Positions 1 through 8,671 are shown, counted from the first letter of the stretch. The stretch: 64,000 bases of DNA from Nodosilinea nodulosa PCC 7104 (GCF_000309385.1 NZ_JH976537.1:1966029-2030028); one strand, 5' to 3'. The notes: a model not told the origin generated them from the letters alone. Numbers and translations: made by a program.

Positions 1-192
1 CTGCGGGGAAACGAGCTGGCCGACTATCAGCGCTGGGTGGTGAGGGCAAGCGGGCGATCGCGCCACCAGTTCATCTATCTGCAAGTCCTGTACGTAGCCG
101 AGAGTGCTCGCCAGTGGAGCAATCGGCAGGGGAACAACGGCAGCGATTTTGTCCCCCAGGGCATCGGCTGGCTCAAGCACTGGGTCGAGTAG
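1..192 (+). CDS. 3' end of an unidentified protein (partial)
   Basis: An open frame runs from the first base to a TAG at 190-192 and encodes a 63-residue tail rich in Arg, Gln and Trp. Codon use resembles the neighbouring genes, so it is probably the true end of a gene that starts outside the window. I do not recognise the family. It is convergent with the ABC permease that ends at 220, leaving 27 bases between them. Confidence 0.5.
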   Translation: MRGNELADYQRWVVRASGRSRHQFIYLQVLYVAESARQWSNRQGNNGSDFVPQGIGWLKHWVE

Positions 193-219
193 CTGACTCA
201 GCTCGCGGTCAACTCGCTT

Positions 220-1002
220 TCAGCTCGACGCGCTGGTGTAAAACCGCAGGGCAAAGCGCCAGATCCGATTCGCCATCAGCATCAGCGCTGCCGCCAGCAG
301 GGCCGAGGCCAGCAGCCACCACCGCCCGCCCTGGCTCAGCATGGCCTGGGCGGGCACCGTGGTGAGAAAGGCCACCGGCACCACAAAGGTAAAAAACACC
401 CGATAGGCCACGGGGTAAGCCGCGATCGGAAACCGCCCCGCCTCCAGCAGCCCCCGCAGCACCTCGGTGACGTTATAGATTTTGACAAACCAAATGCTGG
501 TGGCCCCCAGCATAAACCACAGGCTGTAGAGGGTGACGGCCCCAAAGATTAGCGGCAGCAAGGCCAGCGCGTAATCGGCCCAGCCCAGACCCAGGCGGCT
601 GCCGCCGTAGCCAATCATCACCAAACCAAACAGCACGTCGGGCAAACCCCAGGGCGAAATAATCCGGGTAGACAGCCAGAACTGAGAGCTAATGGGCTTG
701 AGCAGCACAAAGTCGAGGGTGCCCTCCTGCACCTGGGTGACGATTTTGTTCAGGTTGGGAATCAGCACTGTGGCCGAAAACCCTTGCAGCACGGTAAACA
801 GGCCCAGCACCAGCAGGGCCGCTTCCCAGCTCCAGCCCTCGAATTCGTAGCCGGTGCGGTAGAACAGCGATAGGCCAAACAAGCTGCCCGCCAGCCCTCC
901 CAGACTGATCAGGGCGGTGACGATAAAGTTGAGGCGGTATTCGAGTTCGGCGGCGATCGCCGTGCTCCAAAACAGCCCCAGTACCTTCAAGTAGCGCTTC
1001 AT
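220..1002 (-). CDS. ABC-2 type transporter permease (DUF990-like)
   Basis: A 260-residue integral membrane protein with about six hydrophobic segments. The stretch EGTLDFVLLKPIS after the second segment is typical of the ABC-2 permease group formerly called DUF990, which works with an ATP-binding subunit in export. The start MKRYLKV at 1002 is preferred over an upstream in-frame codon at 1080, because it overlaps the stop of the preceding permease by one base (TAATG), which suggests translational coupling. It is the second gene of a two-permease unit. No ATPase gene lies next to the pair, so it must be encoded elsewhere. Substrate unknown. Confidence 0.8.
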   Translation of the reverse strand: MKRYLKVLGLFWSTAIAAELEYRLNFIVTALISLGGLAGSLFGLSLFYRTGYEFEGWSWEAALLVLGLFTVLQGFSATVLIPNLNKIVTQVQEGTLDFVLLKPISSQFWLSTRIISPWGLPDVLFGLVMIGYGGSRLGLGWADYALALLPLIFGAVTLYSLWFMLGATSIWFVKIYNVTEVLRGLLEAGRFPIAAYPVAYRVFFTFVVPVAFLTTVPAQAMLSQGGRWWLLASALLAAALMLMANRIWRFALRFYTSASS

Positions 1003-1790
1003 TAAGCACCCATCCCCGAATATTGCTTCAGCCCCCGCCGCCACAGCCAGCGGTTGAGTCCCCAAAACAGCGCTGACCACACCATCATCGCCATGAATCC
1101 CTGGGCCACGTTCTGGGGCCGGTTAATCAGCAAACTGGCCGGAAAATAAATCAGGTAGGGAAAGGGCGTCCACAGCACTACCTCGCGCACCGCATCGGGG
1201 AACAGGGATAGCGGAGCCACCATGCCCGACAAAAAGGTGTAGAGCAAAAACCAGAACTGCTCCAGGGCGCTGGCTCGCTCCGTCCAAAAGGCGGCCAGGG
1301 CAAAAGTGTACTGCATCAAAAACCGCAGGCAAAAGGCCAGCACGATCGCCAGCAGCCCCAGCACCAGGTTGTCGAAGCGGGGCAGCCAGGCGGCGTAGGG
1401 GTAGAGCAGCAAAAACAGCCCCACCAGCAAAACGGCAAAGGGCAGCCGGGCAAACCGCTCGGAGACATGGCTAAAAAAGTGCCGCCAGGCCGGGTCGATG
1501 GGTTGCAGCAGGTAGGGCGACAGCTTGCCCTCCACCACCTCGCGCTCAAACTCCCAGATCACCCAGACCACGGTGAACTGGCGGACCAGAAACACCGCCA
1601 GGAAATACTGCACCAGCTCGGTGGGGGTCAGATCAAAGCGATCGCTCTGGGCCGCCTCCACCCACAGCCCCATCAGAATCAGCGGAAAGGTGCCAGAGAG
1701 CACCCAAAACACCAGTTCGGCCCGGTACTCCACCATGTAGGCGTAGTACACCGACAGCATGACGCGGGCAATTTTAAGAGCCTTCTGCAC
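1002..1790 (-). CDS. ABC-2 type transporter permease (DUF990-like), partner subunit
   Basis: 262 residues with about six membrane segments. The N-terminus (MQKALKIARVML, then YMVEYRAELVFW) and the conserved VEGKLSPYLLQPID loop match the same permease group as the downstream gene, so the two probably form a heterodimeric membrane domain. The start is a GTG at 1790, chosen because the basic stretch before the first membrane segment is usual in this family; an ATG at 1760 is the alternative. It lies 79 bases downstream of the TetR gene on the same strand, so co-transcription with the regulator is possible. Confidence 0.8.
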   Translation of the reverse strand: MQKALKIARVMLSVYYAYMVEYRAELVFWVLSGTFPLILMGLWVEAAQSDRFDLTPTELVQYFLAVFLVRQFTVVWVIWEFEREVVEGKLSPYLLQPIDPAWRHFFSHVSERFARLPFAVLLVGLFLLLYPYAAWLPRFDNLVLGLLAIVLAFCLRFLMQYTFALAAFWTERASALEQFWFLLYTFLSGMVAPLSLFPDAVREVVLWTPFPYLIYFPASLLINRPQNVAQGFMAMMVWSALFWGLNRWLWRRGLKQYSGMGA

Positions 1791-1869
1791 CGTAAACCTC
1801 TTGGGCGTTCAGCCCTTATCCTACCAAGGTGCAACTCTGCTGCTAGAGCAGGGAGATATCAGGTTCAGG

Positions 1870-2460
1870 TCAGCGGCTAGGCGGAGCCAAGATCAATTCC
1901 AGGGCGCGGCGAACGTAATCTTGCCAGGTCTCAGCGGCCGGCGGAAAGATAGTGGCGTAGAGCATGATGCCGCTCATGGCATCGAAGACTAAGCCGGGAT
2001 CTAGATCGCTTGCAACTTCGTCCCTGGCCTTAGCCCGATCGATCACGGCAGCGAATGTCTGCCGCCGAGGCTCCAGGTATTTAGTCCAATAGATCTGCGC
2101 GAAGGTGGGATGACTGGTTGCGCTGCCAATAATCATAGCGACACTCTGCCGCCCTAGCGGAGTGAGAGTAATCTGGGCCGCATTTTCAATCAGGGCATCT
2201 ATGTCAGCCCAGAGGCTGCCTGCATCGGGCAACAGCACCTCTTCTCGAATGCTTTCGATCGCATCGGCAACCAGTTCTTCCTTACTGCTGTAGCGGCGGT
2301 AGATAGTGGTTTTGCCCACCCCGGCCCGAGCTGCGATCGCCTCAATACTCATGGTTGCAAAGCCCACCTCAGCCAGCAGATCCAGGGTGGCTTTCAGCAT
2401 GGCCTGGTGTGACTTGGCGCTGCGCGGTCTACCAGGGGATTTTTGATCGGCATCGGTCAT
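1870..2460 (-). CDS. TetR/AcrR family transcriptional regulator
   Basis: 196 residues. The N-terminal helix-turn-helix (about residues 17-63) has the TetR signature: ATLDLLAEVGFATMSIEAIA followed by ARAGVGKTTIYRRYSSKEEL. The rest is a helical ligand-binding domain of no specific subfamily. It is divergent from the COQ4-like gene at 2513, with a near-perfect palindrome (2479-2496) between them that suits a TetR dimer. The likely role is repression of itself and of that neighbour, perhaps also of the two permease genes downstream. The ligand cannot be guessed. Confidence 0.9.
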   Translation of the reverse strand: MTDADQKSPGRPRSAKSHQAMLKATLDLLAEVGFATMSIEAIAARAGVGKTTIYRRYSSKEELVADAIESIREEVLLPDAGSLWADIDALIENAAQITLTPLGRQSVAMIIGSATSHPTFAQIYWTKYLEPRRQTFAAVIDRAKARDEVASDLDPGLVFDAMSGIMLYATIFPPAAETWQDYVRRALELILAPPSR

Positions 2461-2478
2461 ATATGCCAGTATAATTTA

Positions 2479-2496
2479 CGATACCGTACCGTATCG
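2479..2496. promoter_or_regulatory. Palindromic operator between tetR and the COQ4-like gene
   Basis: CGATACCGTACCGTATCG is symmetric around the central GTAC except for one C/C pair. It lies 18 bases before the tetR start and 16 before the divergent start, where a TetR dimer would block both promoters. Function is inferred from position and symmetry. Confidence 0.65.
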
Positions 2497-2512
2497 AAAT
2501 AGAGGATGAGTC

Positions 2513-3007
2513 ATGCATCAACGTCCCCTCTACACCAGCAAAGACAGCACCCAAACCCTGCGAGAGGGCCTGGCAGAATATTACGCCCTCAATCCGCACA
2601 TTACGGTGCCCTCAACCCAGCCGCCCAGTTTTGGCAAAATTTTAGAGGCCCACGATGTTGGTCACGTCATCTATGGCTGCGATACCGGCATGTTCGACGA
2701 ACTAAGGCTCCTACCTCTGTTTTGGTGGACTAGTGCCTGCACCTTCCAGCGGTTTCGAGAACTGAGAAGGCAAAATACCGCCGCCGTCGATGTCATGTAC
2801 GACGACATGATTCGAGAAAAAGGTGCGCTTTGGCTTTATGGAGAAATCATCAGGGTGATTCCGCCGCTGATCCCAGAACTGGTGACTCTTTGGCTTAAGA
2901 CCCGCAACCACCAAAAACGATTGCCCTTTTTTGACTTCCAACCACTGCTCGATCGCTCGCTGCACTCGATTCGCCAAGAGTTTGATCTGCTGCCGCTGAT
3001 CAAGTAG
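2513..3007 (+). CDS. COQ4-like protein under TetR control
   Basis: 164 residues, no signal peptide. Residues 44-60 read HDVGHVIYGCDTGMFDE, which fits the HDxxHx(11)E metal-binding motif of COQ4-family proteins. The family is known from ubiquinone assembly and its metal site is implicated in head-group decarboxylation. The helical C-terminal half is compatible with that fold. Cyanobacteria make plastoquinone, so the actual substrate is open; the TetR neighbour suggests an inducible function such as modification of a small lipophilic compound. GAGG ten bases before the ATG at 2513 serves as ribosome site. The motif is seen; family membership is probable, not certain. Confidence 0.5.
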   Translation: MHQRPLYTSKDSTQTLREGLAEYYALNPHITVPSTQPPSFGKILEAHDVGHVIYGCDTGMFDELRLLPLFWWTSACTFQRFRELRRQNTAAVDVMYDDMIREKGALWLYGEIIRVIPPLIPELVTLWLKTRNHQKRLPFFDFQPLLDRSLHSIRQEFDLLPLIK

Positions 3008-3124
3008 CCCAGGATTGTCCAAAGATTAATGTCGCCATGGAAAAACTTTAACCTCAGCTGGCAAAGGGAAGGCTATATTTAGATAGCATTCGGTAACTTT
3101 AGATACAGTTTTTCGAGGTTCCCC

Positions 3125-3253
3125 ATGATTTCTCCCCGAGACCAGGCTCGTCATCTTCTAGTACGCAACCGTCAGCAGCAGCAAAATCGCCGGGCAACCA
3201 TGCTAGAGCGCTCTACCCGCGAAGTTTTGCCGCCCGACAATCATCAGGTTTAG
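3125..3253 (+). CDS. Small basic protein, 42 residues, unknown
   Basis: ATG at 3125 opens a 42-codon frame: MISPRDQARHLLVRNRQQQQ, then a basic stretch and the tail LPPDNHQV. It is rich in Arg and Gln and has no membrane segment. The GAGGTTCCCC before the start is a weak ribosome site. An AT-rich stretch at 3070-3110 could hold the promoter. No family recognised; coding is plausible because the frame is clean and sits alone between a gene and a terminator. Confidence 0.4.
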   Translation: MISPRDQARHLLVRNRQQQQNRRATMLERSTREVLPPDNHQV

Positions 3254-3483
3254 TTCTAAAGGCAGTTTCCTATGGTGCTGTGACTGAGCCGTTGCTTTAG
3301 CGTTCCACGCCGCAGTGAGCTTGCCCGTAAAAGACTGCGTTTGGTCGGTTTGCTTTTCAATTCATCTGTGACTCAGGCTAGCTTAATCGGTCATTAACCC
3401 TAGCTATCGCCCCAGCGATCATCATGAAAATGAACCATTCATGCATTTTGTCATGCGGTTCGCACCTGACTCACATCCAAGAG
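3254..3483 (+). ncRNA. Possible untranslated RNA ahead of an orphan terminator
   Basis: About 230 bases without a convincing ORF lie between the small gene and a strong terminator at 3484. Either this is a long 3' UTR of that gene or a separate small RNA. It does not match 6S, tmRNA, RNase P or a tRNA by eye. Low confidence. Confidence 0.2.
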
Positions 3484-3507
3484 GCCCGGCCAAGGTCGGG
3501 CTTTTTT
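3484..3507 (+). terminator. Rho-independent terminator
   Basis: GCCCGGCC and GGTCGGGC form an eight-pair stem (one G-U) with a very short AA loop, followed directly by TTTTTT. Oriented for plus-strand transcription, it ends the transcript of the small gene at 3125 or an RNA within 3254-3483. Confidence 0.75.
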
Positions 3508-3588
3508 CATGTCTGAAGTCGGCTGATGCCAATTTTGGCTTTTGGACTGGCGACTTATAGCTGTGGCTAGTCTGGTTAAGACAAGTCT

Positions 3589-3622
3589 CCTATGAACGTT
3601 CCAACGTTTGAACGTTCATAGG
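3589..3622. repeat. Perfect 13-base inverted repeat with three AACGTT boxes
   Basis: CCTATGAACGTTC at 3589-3601 and its exact reverse complement at 3610-3622 flank an eight-base loop that itself contains AACGTT, so three AACGTT boxes recur at eight-base spacing. No U-run follows on either strand, so it is a poor terminator; a protein-binding site or RNA-stabilising hairpin downstream of the response-regulator gene is more likely. Confidence 0.6.
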
Positions 3623-3674
3623 GTTTCTGGATGTCCTAACCAACGTGACTATGGCTATAAGATCCTCTCTGGTT

Positions 3675-4349
3675 TTAGTCGCGCAGCACGTAGCCAACCC
3701 CGCGCATGGTTTGAATCAGGCGGCTTTCGCCCTCGGCTTCGAGCTTGAGGCGCAGGTAGCGCACGTAGACTTCGATGATGTTGGAGTCGCCCATGAAGTC
3801 GTAGCCCCACACCTGCTCCAGGATGCGATCGCGGGTGAGCACCTGGCGCGGGTTGGTCATCAGGTAGTCGAGCAGGTCAAACTCCTTGGCGGTCAGCTCG
3901 ATCGGGCGCTGGCCCCGGCACACCTCACGGCTGCGGCGATCGAGGGTGAGATCGCCAAACACTAAAATCTCGGCATCCTGGGGTTCGGTGCGGCGCAGGT
4001 GGGCGCGCACTCTAGCCAGCAGCTCTTCAATGCTAAAGGGCTTGACCACGTAGTCGTCGGCCCCGGCATCCAGTCCTTCGACGCGATCGCTGACGTCATC
4101 TTTGGCGGTGAGCAAAATGACCGGCGTGGTGGTGCCGGTCTGGCGCAGGCGGCGGCACACCTCTACCCCGGTTAGCCCCGGCATCATCCAGTCGAGAATG
4201 ATTAAGTCGGGGATCTGGTCGCGGGCGGCCATCAGTCCCGAGAGTCCGTCGTGGGCTACATTGACCTCGTACCCCTCGTAGGACAGCTCCAGCTGCACAA
4301 ACTTGGCCAATTTCTCTTCATCTTCCACAATTAAAATGCGGGCGCCCAT
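3675..4349 (-). CDS. OmpR/PhoB-family response regulator
   Basis: 224 residues: receiver domain (1-118) with acidic pocket D10/E11, phosphorylation site D53 in LIILDWMMPG and conserved K103 in VVKPF; winged-helix DNA-binding domain (about 130-222) ending in RGVGYVLRD. The start MGARILIVEDEE at 4349 is preferred, as the upstream extension to 4397 overlaps the kinase gene and has no homology-like features. It follows the kinase stop by 13 bases in the same operon, so the two form a cognate pair. It resembles the manganese-responsive ManR type, but sequence alone does not settle the signal. Confidence 0.92.
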   Translation of the reverse strand: MGARILIVEDEEKLAKFVQLELSYEGYEVNVAHDGLSGLMAARDQIPDLIILDWMMPGLTGVEVCRRLRQTGTTTPVILLTAKDDVSDRVEGLDAGADDYVVKPFSIEELLARVRAHLRRTEPQDAEILVFGDLTLDRRSREVCRGQRPIELTAKEFDLLDYLMTNPRQVLTRDRILEQVWGYDFMGDSNIIEVYVRYLRLKLEAEGESRLIQTMRGVGYVLRD

Positions 4350-4362
4350 GGGTGTCTCCAAA

Positions 4363-5820
4363 TCAAATGGGTATGCGAAGGGTAAATACGCTGCCACAGT
4401 TCGGCTGTGACTGTACAGTAACCTGGCCCGCCATCGCTTCGACCAGCGATCGCACGAGCGTCAGCCCCAGCCCGGTGCCGCCGCTCGTGCGGGAGCGGGC
4501 CGCATCGACCCGGTAAAAGGGCTCAAAAATATCCCCCTGACAGGGCGCCGGGATGCCTGCCCCCTGGTCTTGTACCTGAATAGTAGCCCAGCCGGTCTCG
4601 GTTGTTAGCGAAACCTGCACCGGCTGCTGAGGATCGCCGTAGCGGAGGGCATTGTTGAGCAGCTCGATCAGGGCGGAGCAGAGTTTTTGGCGATCGACCT
4701 GAACCACGGTTGGGGCGCAGGCGTTTACCCGAACCCGGGCGGCGGGGCAGCCCTGGGTATCGATCGCGATCGCCACCGCCATGTGGATCACATCCTCCAG
4801 GTCGGTGGGTTCTAAATTAAGCCTGCCCTGACCATTATTGAGCCGGGCCAGGTCAAGAATTTCGGTCAGCAGTCGAGTGGTGCGGCTGGCCTCGGCGGCA
4901 GCAATTTCCAGCCCCTCCCGCTGGGCTTCGCTGAGGTTTTGCCCGCGCCGCAGGGTGCTCTCCAGGTAGCCCTGCACCAGCGACAGCGGCGTGCGCAGCT
5001 CGTGGGAAATGTCGTTGACCAGGCGCTTTTGCTGTCCCCAGGCCTTAGACAGACGGGCCAGCATCAGGTTGTAGCTGCGCACCAGCTCCTGTAGCTCGGT
5101 GGGAGCCGCCGCCAGGTTGAGGGACTGATCGAGGGTGTCGGCGGTGACCTGACCGGCCAGCCGATTGAGCTGACGAATCGGGCTGAGGGTGCGGCGAATG
5201 TAGAGGGCAAAAGCCACCGACAGCAGGCTGATCAGCAGCAGACTGGTGATCAGCAACATTCGCATCAGGCGCTGTAAGCCCTGGTATTCGGCGGTAATGT
5301 CGTCGGCAATGTAAAGCGTTGCGGGGGGCAGACCGGCCAAATTCAGGGGGCTGGCGCACACCACCAGCCGCCAGCCCTGCACCGGCAAAATTTTCACCCC
5401 CATGGGCAGGGGGGTGCTCAGCAGCGCTTCGCTCACGCCGGAGGTTTGCCACGATCCCATGGTCAAGGTCTCTGACTGAGCCAGGCGATCGCCCGTAGAT
5501 GTCACGACCCAAATGGCCAGATCGCCCGTGGCGCGGTAGTCAACCACCCGGTCGAGGGCCTCCTGGGGCGTCATCGTATCGCTGTAGTAGCGCACGTCTT
5601 CTTGCAGGCGATCGGCGATCAGAGCGGTGCCCTGACGGTGGCTGTTGAGCATAATCTCCTGCATGCGCCAGCCCATCCAGGCGGACAGCGCACCCACCCC
5701 CACCAGCGATGCCAGCACAACTCCGGCGGTAAGGCGCGTTTGCAGCGACCCCGGATCGACGCGGTGCCCCCGCAGCAAATGGCGAAAGGGCGTTATGGGT
5801 TGGAGCCAAAAATGCGCCAT
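4363..5820 (-). CDS. Membrane sensor histidine kinase
   Basis: 485 residues. Two membrane segments (about 30-50 and 186-208) flank a periplasmic sensor region of some 135 residues; then a HAMP linker, a HisKA domain with phospho-acceptor H273 in NDISHELRTPLS, and a HATPase domain with N-box (ELLNNALRYGD), G1 (DQGAGIP) and G2 (GGTGLGL). All catalytic motifs are intact. It is the first gene of a kinase-regulator operon. The periplasmic domain belongs to no family I can name; a ManS-like role is possible. It is divergent from the TVP38-like gene. Confidence 0.93.
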   Translation of the reverse strand: MAHFWLQPITPFRHLLRGHRVDPGSLQTRLTAGVVLASLVGVGALSAWMGWRMQEIMLNSHRQGTALIADRLQEDVRYYSDTMTPQEALDRVVDYRATGDLAIWVVTSTGDRLAQSETLTMGSWQTSGVSEALLSTPLPMGVKILPVQGWRLVVCASPLNLAGLPPATLYIADDITAEYQGLQRLMRMLLITSLLLISLLSVAFALYIRRTLSPIRQLNRLAGQVTADTLDQSLNLAAAPTELQELVRSYNLMLARLSKAWGQQKRLVNDISHELRTPLSLVQGYLESTLRRGQNLSEAQREGLEIAAAEASRTTRLLTEILDLARLNNGQGRLNLEPTDLEDVIHMAVAIAIDTQGCPAARVRVNACAPTVVQVDRQKLCSALIELLNNALRYGDPQQPVQVSLTTETGWATIQVQDQGAGIPAPCQGDIFEPFYRVDAARSRTSGGTGLGLTLVRSLVEAMAGQVTVQSQPNCGSVFTLRIPI

Positions 5821-6065
5821 AGCAAGGATGGGAGCCTACAGGGAAGGCCGGAGCAGCCGCTTAAAAACCTGATCTCGACTCTAGCAGCCCATTCTGAGAA
5901 CAGGCTGATACCCGCCCTCAGCCATACTTACACGATTCTCAGGCCGGTCTCAGCGGGCCGGGCTTGAATGGGAATGGTAGCCCCGAAAAACGCTTCTATT
6001 CTAAAACCGGCTTTGCGCCAGCTCGCCCCACCAATCTCTCGCCCGACTACACTGATGGATACCAG

Positions 6066-6920
6066 ATGGATACCAGACCCAAATCGCGCCCGGTATCGGC
6101 CCAAGCGCTGCGGTTTTTGCTGCGGCTAGGAATTGCCCTGGTGGGTGTGCCGGCGGCCCCGGCGGCGGCCCAGATGCTATTGATCGAGACGACCATGACT
6201 CCTTTGCTCCTAGCCCCAGAGGCCGTGACCCAGACGACGGTGATGGGCGCCGACCTCTCGCTGATTGCCTCTCTCCAGCAGCAGCTGGTGCAGGCCCTGG
6301 CTTGGATTGATGGCCTGGGGGCGATCGCGCCCCTGGCCTTTATCCTGCTCTACATTGTCATCACCGTGGCCTTTGTGCCCGCCTCGGTGGTTACCCTGGG
6401 GGCTGGGGTCGTGTTTGGCGTGATCAAGGGGTCCATGCTGGTGTTTGTGGGGGCCATGCTGGGGGCCACGGCGGCGTTTTTGGTGGGCCGCTACGTAGCC
6501 CGCGACTGGGTGGCCAGCAAAATCGCCCACAGTCCTCGGTTTCAGGCCGTTGACGACGCGATCGCCAAAGATGGCCGCAAAATTATCTTTTTGCTGCGGC
6601 TGTCGCCGGTCTTCCCCTTTAACCTGCTCAACTACTCCCTGGGGCTGAGCCAAATTTCGCTTAAAGACTACGTGATTGGCTCGGTGGGCATGCTGCCCGG
6701 CACCATTATGTACGTCTACCTGGGGTCGCTGGTGGGCAACCTGGCCACCCTGGGGGCGGGCGACGGCAGCCAAACTCCCGAGGCCGCCATGGTGCAGTGG
6801 ATTATTCGCGTTGTGGGCCTGATCGCCACGGTGGCGGTGACCCTCTACGTCACCCGCATTGCCCGTCGGGCGCTGAGCGCAGCCCTGCCCGACGAAGCGA
6901 TCGCCTCCGAGAAGCTTTAG
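6066..6920 (+). CDS. TVP38/TMEM64 family (VTT domain) membrane protein
   Basis: 284 residues from the ATG at 6066 (MDTRPKSR), which precedes a signal-like hydrophobic segment. An upstream ATG at 5964 would add 34 non-conserved residues. The VTT domain is shown by FVPASVVTLGAGVVFG, a Gly/Ala-rich GAMLGATAAFLVGRYVAR segment, and the signature RLSPVFPFNLLNYSLGL, with five or six membrane helices. VTT/DedA-type proteins act in membrane lipid homeostasis; some are lipid scramblases or flippases. Its 3' end overlaps the convergent metalloprotease gene by four bases. Confidence 0.88.
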   Translation: MDTRPKSRPVSAQALRFLLRLGIALVGVPAAPAAAQMLLIETTMTPLLLAPEAVTQTTVMGADLSLIASLQQQLVQALAWIDGLGAIAPLAFILLYIVITVAFVPASVVTLGAGVVFGVIKGSMLVFVGAMLGATAAFLVGRYVARDWVASKIAHSPRFQAVDDAIAKDGRKIIFLLRLSPVFPFNLLNYSLGLSQISLKDYVIGSVGMLPGTIMYVYLGSLVGNLATLGAGDGSQTPEAAMVQWIIRVVGLIATVAVTLYVTRIARRALSAALPDEAIASEKL

Positions 6921-8671
6921 CGCCGATCGCCAATCGGTTGATCTGGCGCGATGTCGTTCTCCAGCTTGTACTGGGTAATTAGCTGGGTCATTTTGTAGCG
7001 CATTTTGAGGTGGGTTTCGACCCCTTCGTAGGTGTAGCGGTTCAAGCCCCCTTGGTCGATCAGCTCCTTCAGGTAGCCGACGCGATCGCTCGGGTTGGGG
7101 TGCGAGGCAAACCAGCTCACCCCCTGGTTGCCGTACTCCTGCTCAAGGGTCAGCATCAGGTTGTGGAGGCCGTCGGCGGCGTAGTGGCCGTTGGCCAGCA
7201 GTTTGGTGCCCAAAATATCGGCCTGGCGCTCCATATCGCGGGAATAGCTCGACACCAGCAGGTTGGCGGTCAGGTTGGCGACTTCGGGCACGGGAATAAA
7301 CGAGGCCAGGCTGGCGGTCAGGTTTCCCTGGGTCACCATTTGAAAGCCGTGGGAGAGCACCGCGTGGGACAGCTCATGGCCCATCAGCCCGGCCAGCTCG
7401 GCCTTAGAATGGCTCTTGGTCAGCGCCCCGGCGTTAATAAAAACCTTGCCGCCGGGCAGGGCAAAGGCATTCAGGCTGTCGTCCATAATCACGTCAAAGG
7501 TGTAGTCAAACTCGTCGCGGCCCGCCAGGGCGGCCAGCTGCTGGCCGATGTCATTTACGTAGGCGCGAATCTCAGGGTCGTCGACCATGGGCAGCTGACG
7601 CCTCACCTGTTCAGCCGCCTGACTGCCCAGGCCGCTTTCCCCCTGCATCAGCAAAATGCCCGAGTTGAGGGCGCTAAACGGCCCAAACAGACCGCCTGTG
7701 AGAAAGTATCCGGCGGCCCCGGTGATGATGTTCGACACCAGGTTGCGGGTCAGGGTTTGGTTCATCTCGCCGCGAAAGCGATCGAGGTTCTGCCGCGACA
7801 GAGCTTCCATGGCCTCCGCTTCCGGGTGTTCGGGGTTGAGAATGGCGAACTGTTTAGCGGTAATCGCCGCCTCGATCCACTGCTCGCGGGCCATTTGCAC
7901 CTCGACCTGGGCCTTGAGCAAGTCGGGGTTATAGGGGTAGCGGGCGATCGCCGCCTCCAGCAGGCCCAGGGCCTCGTCAGCGCGATCGTTCTGCACCAGG
8001 TAGTGGGCGTAGAGGGCCAGGCCCGGCAGAAACTCCGGGTAATTTTTGACCAGCAGCTCCAGGGGAATCAACACCCGGTTGGGAAACTCTGACCCTGACT
8101 CGGCCCCGGCCTGGGCCTCGCGCCAGTAGACCTGCCCGGCGGGGGGCAGATCGGCAGGGTCGGTAAGCGGGGCGATCGCTTCCTCGGTTGTGGCCTCTGT
8201 CAGCCATTCGGGATCTTTGGCCGCCTGGTACAGCAGTTCGGCATCGGCGCGATCGCCCGCCTGGTAGAGGCGATCGGCCTGGATCAGCACCTCGCTGCGC
8301 TTGGCCTCCTCGGGCGAAAGCCCCGCCAGCAGCAGCGCTCGGCCCGCTGGTGAATCGGCGTCCAGCTCGGCGGCAGCGGGCTGGGTCTCCCCGCCCCCGT
8401 CGGGACCAAGGTCGGGCGTCGCGGGCTGCTTGGGCGGCAGCTTCAGCGTGCCGTCGGGCTGCTCTGGGGAGGGGGTGGGGAGGGTATTTTCCGGCAGCGT
8501 AGCCGGATCTACCCGGAGGGTATCCTCGGCGTTTGCCCCCGGGGTGGTTGCCGTTGCGGGTGGCTCGGCGGCCAGCCCAGCCGACCCGCCCAGCCCAACC
8601 CCCTGGCTCAGCAGTATCACCCCCAAAACACCGGCCAATACTGCCGCAAAAAATCGCTTTGGCTGCCGCAT
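6917..8671 (-). CDS. Secreted or membrane-anchored M48 metalloprotease with TPR repeats
   Basis: 584 residues from the ATG at 8671 (MRQPKRFFAAVLAGV), which gives a clean signal peptide; a codon at 8701 adds ten residues. Next comes a low-complexity Pro/Thr linker, TPR-like helices (about 115-305), and an M48 domain with zinc motif HELSH (near residue 432) and the third ligand Glu in SRDMERQAD (near 481). This architecture resembles BepA/LoiP-type periplasmic quality-control proteases acting on outer-membrane proteins. The TPR-before-protease order is reversed from BepA but common in cyanobacteria. Convergent overlap with the TVP38 gene. Confidence 0.9.
   Translation of the reverse strand: MRQPKRFFAAVLAGVLGVILLSQGVGLGGSAGLAAEPPATATTPGANAEDTLRVDPATLPENTLPTPSPEQPDGTLKLPPKQPATPDLGPDGGGETQPAAAELDADSPAGRALLLAGLSPEEAKRSEVLIQADRLYQAGDRADAELLYQAAKDPEWLTEATTEEAIAPLTDPADLPPAGQVYWREAQAGAESGSEFPNRVLIPLELLVKNYPEFLPGLALYAHYLVQNDRADEALGLLEAAIARYPYNPDLLKAQVEVQMAREQWIEAAITAKQFAILNPEHPEAEAMEALSRQNLDRFRGEMNQTLTRNLVSNIITGAAGYFLTGGLFGPFSALNSGILLMQGESGLGSQAAEQVRRQLPMVDDPEIRAYVNDIGQQLAALAGRDEFDYTFDVIMDDSLNAFALPGGKVFINAGALTKSHSKAELAGLMGHELSHAVLSHGFQMVTQGNLTASLASFIPVPEVANLTANLLVSSYSRDMERQADILGTKLLANGHYAADGLHNLMLTLEQEYGNQGVSWFASHPNPSDRVGYLKELIDQGGLNRYTYEGVETHLKMRYKMTQLITQYKLENDIAPDQPIGDRR

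Noticed and set aside
3450-3501. tRNA candidate because of GGTTCGCACC
   Set aside because: No cloverleaf or acceptor stem can be drawn around it.
3589-3622. Terminator for the response-regulator gene
   Set aside because: The hairpin is perfect but no U-run follows on the minus strand.
7010-8092. 360-residue plus-strand frame opposite the M48 protease
   Set aside because: It mirrors a high-GC gene with all catalytic motifs on the other strand and has His/Gly/Val-rich composition typical of antisense frames.
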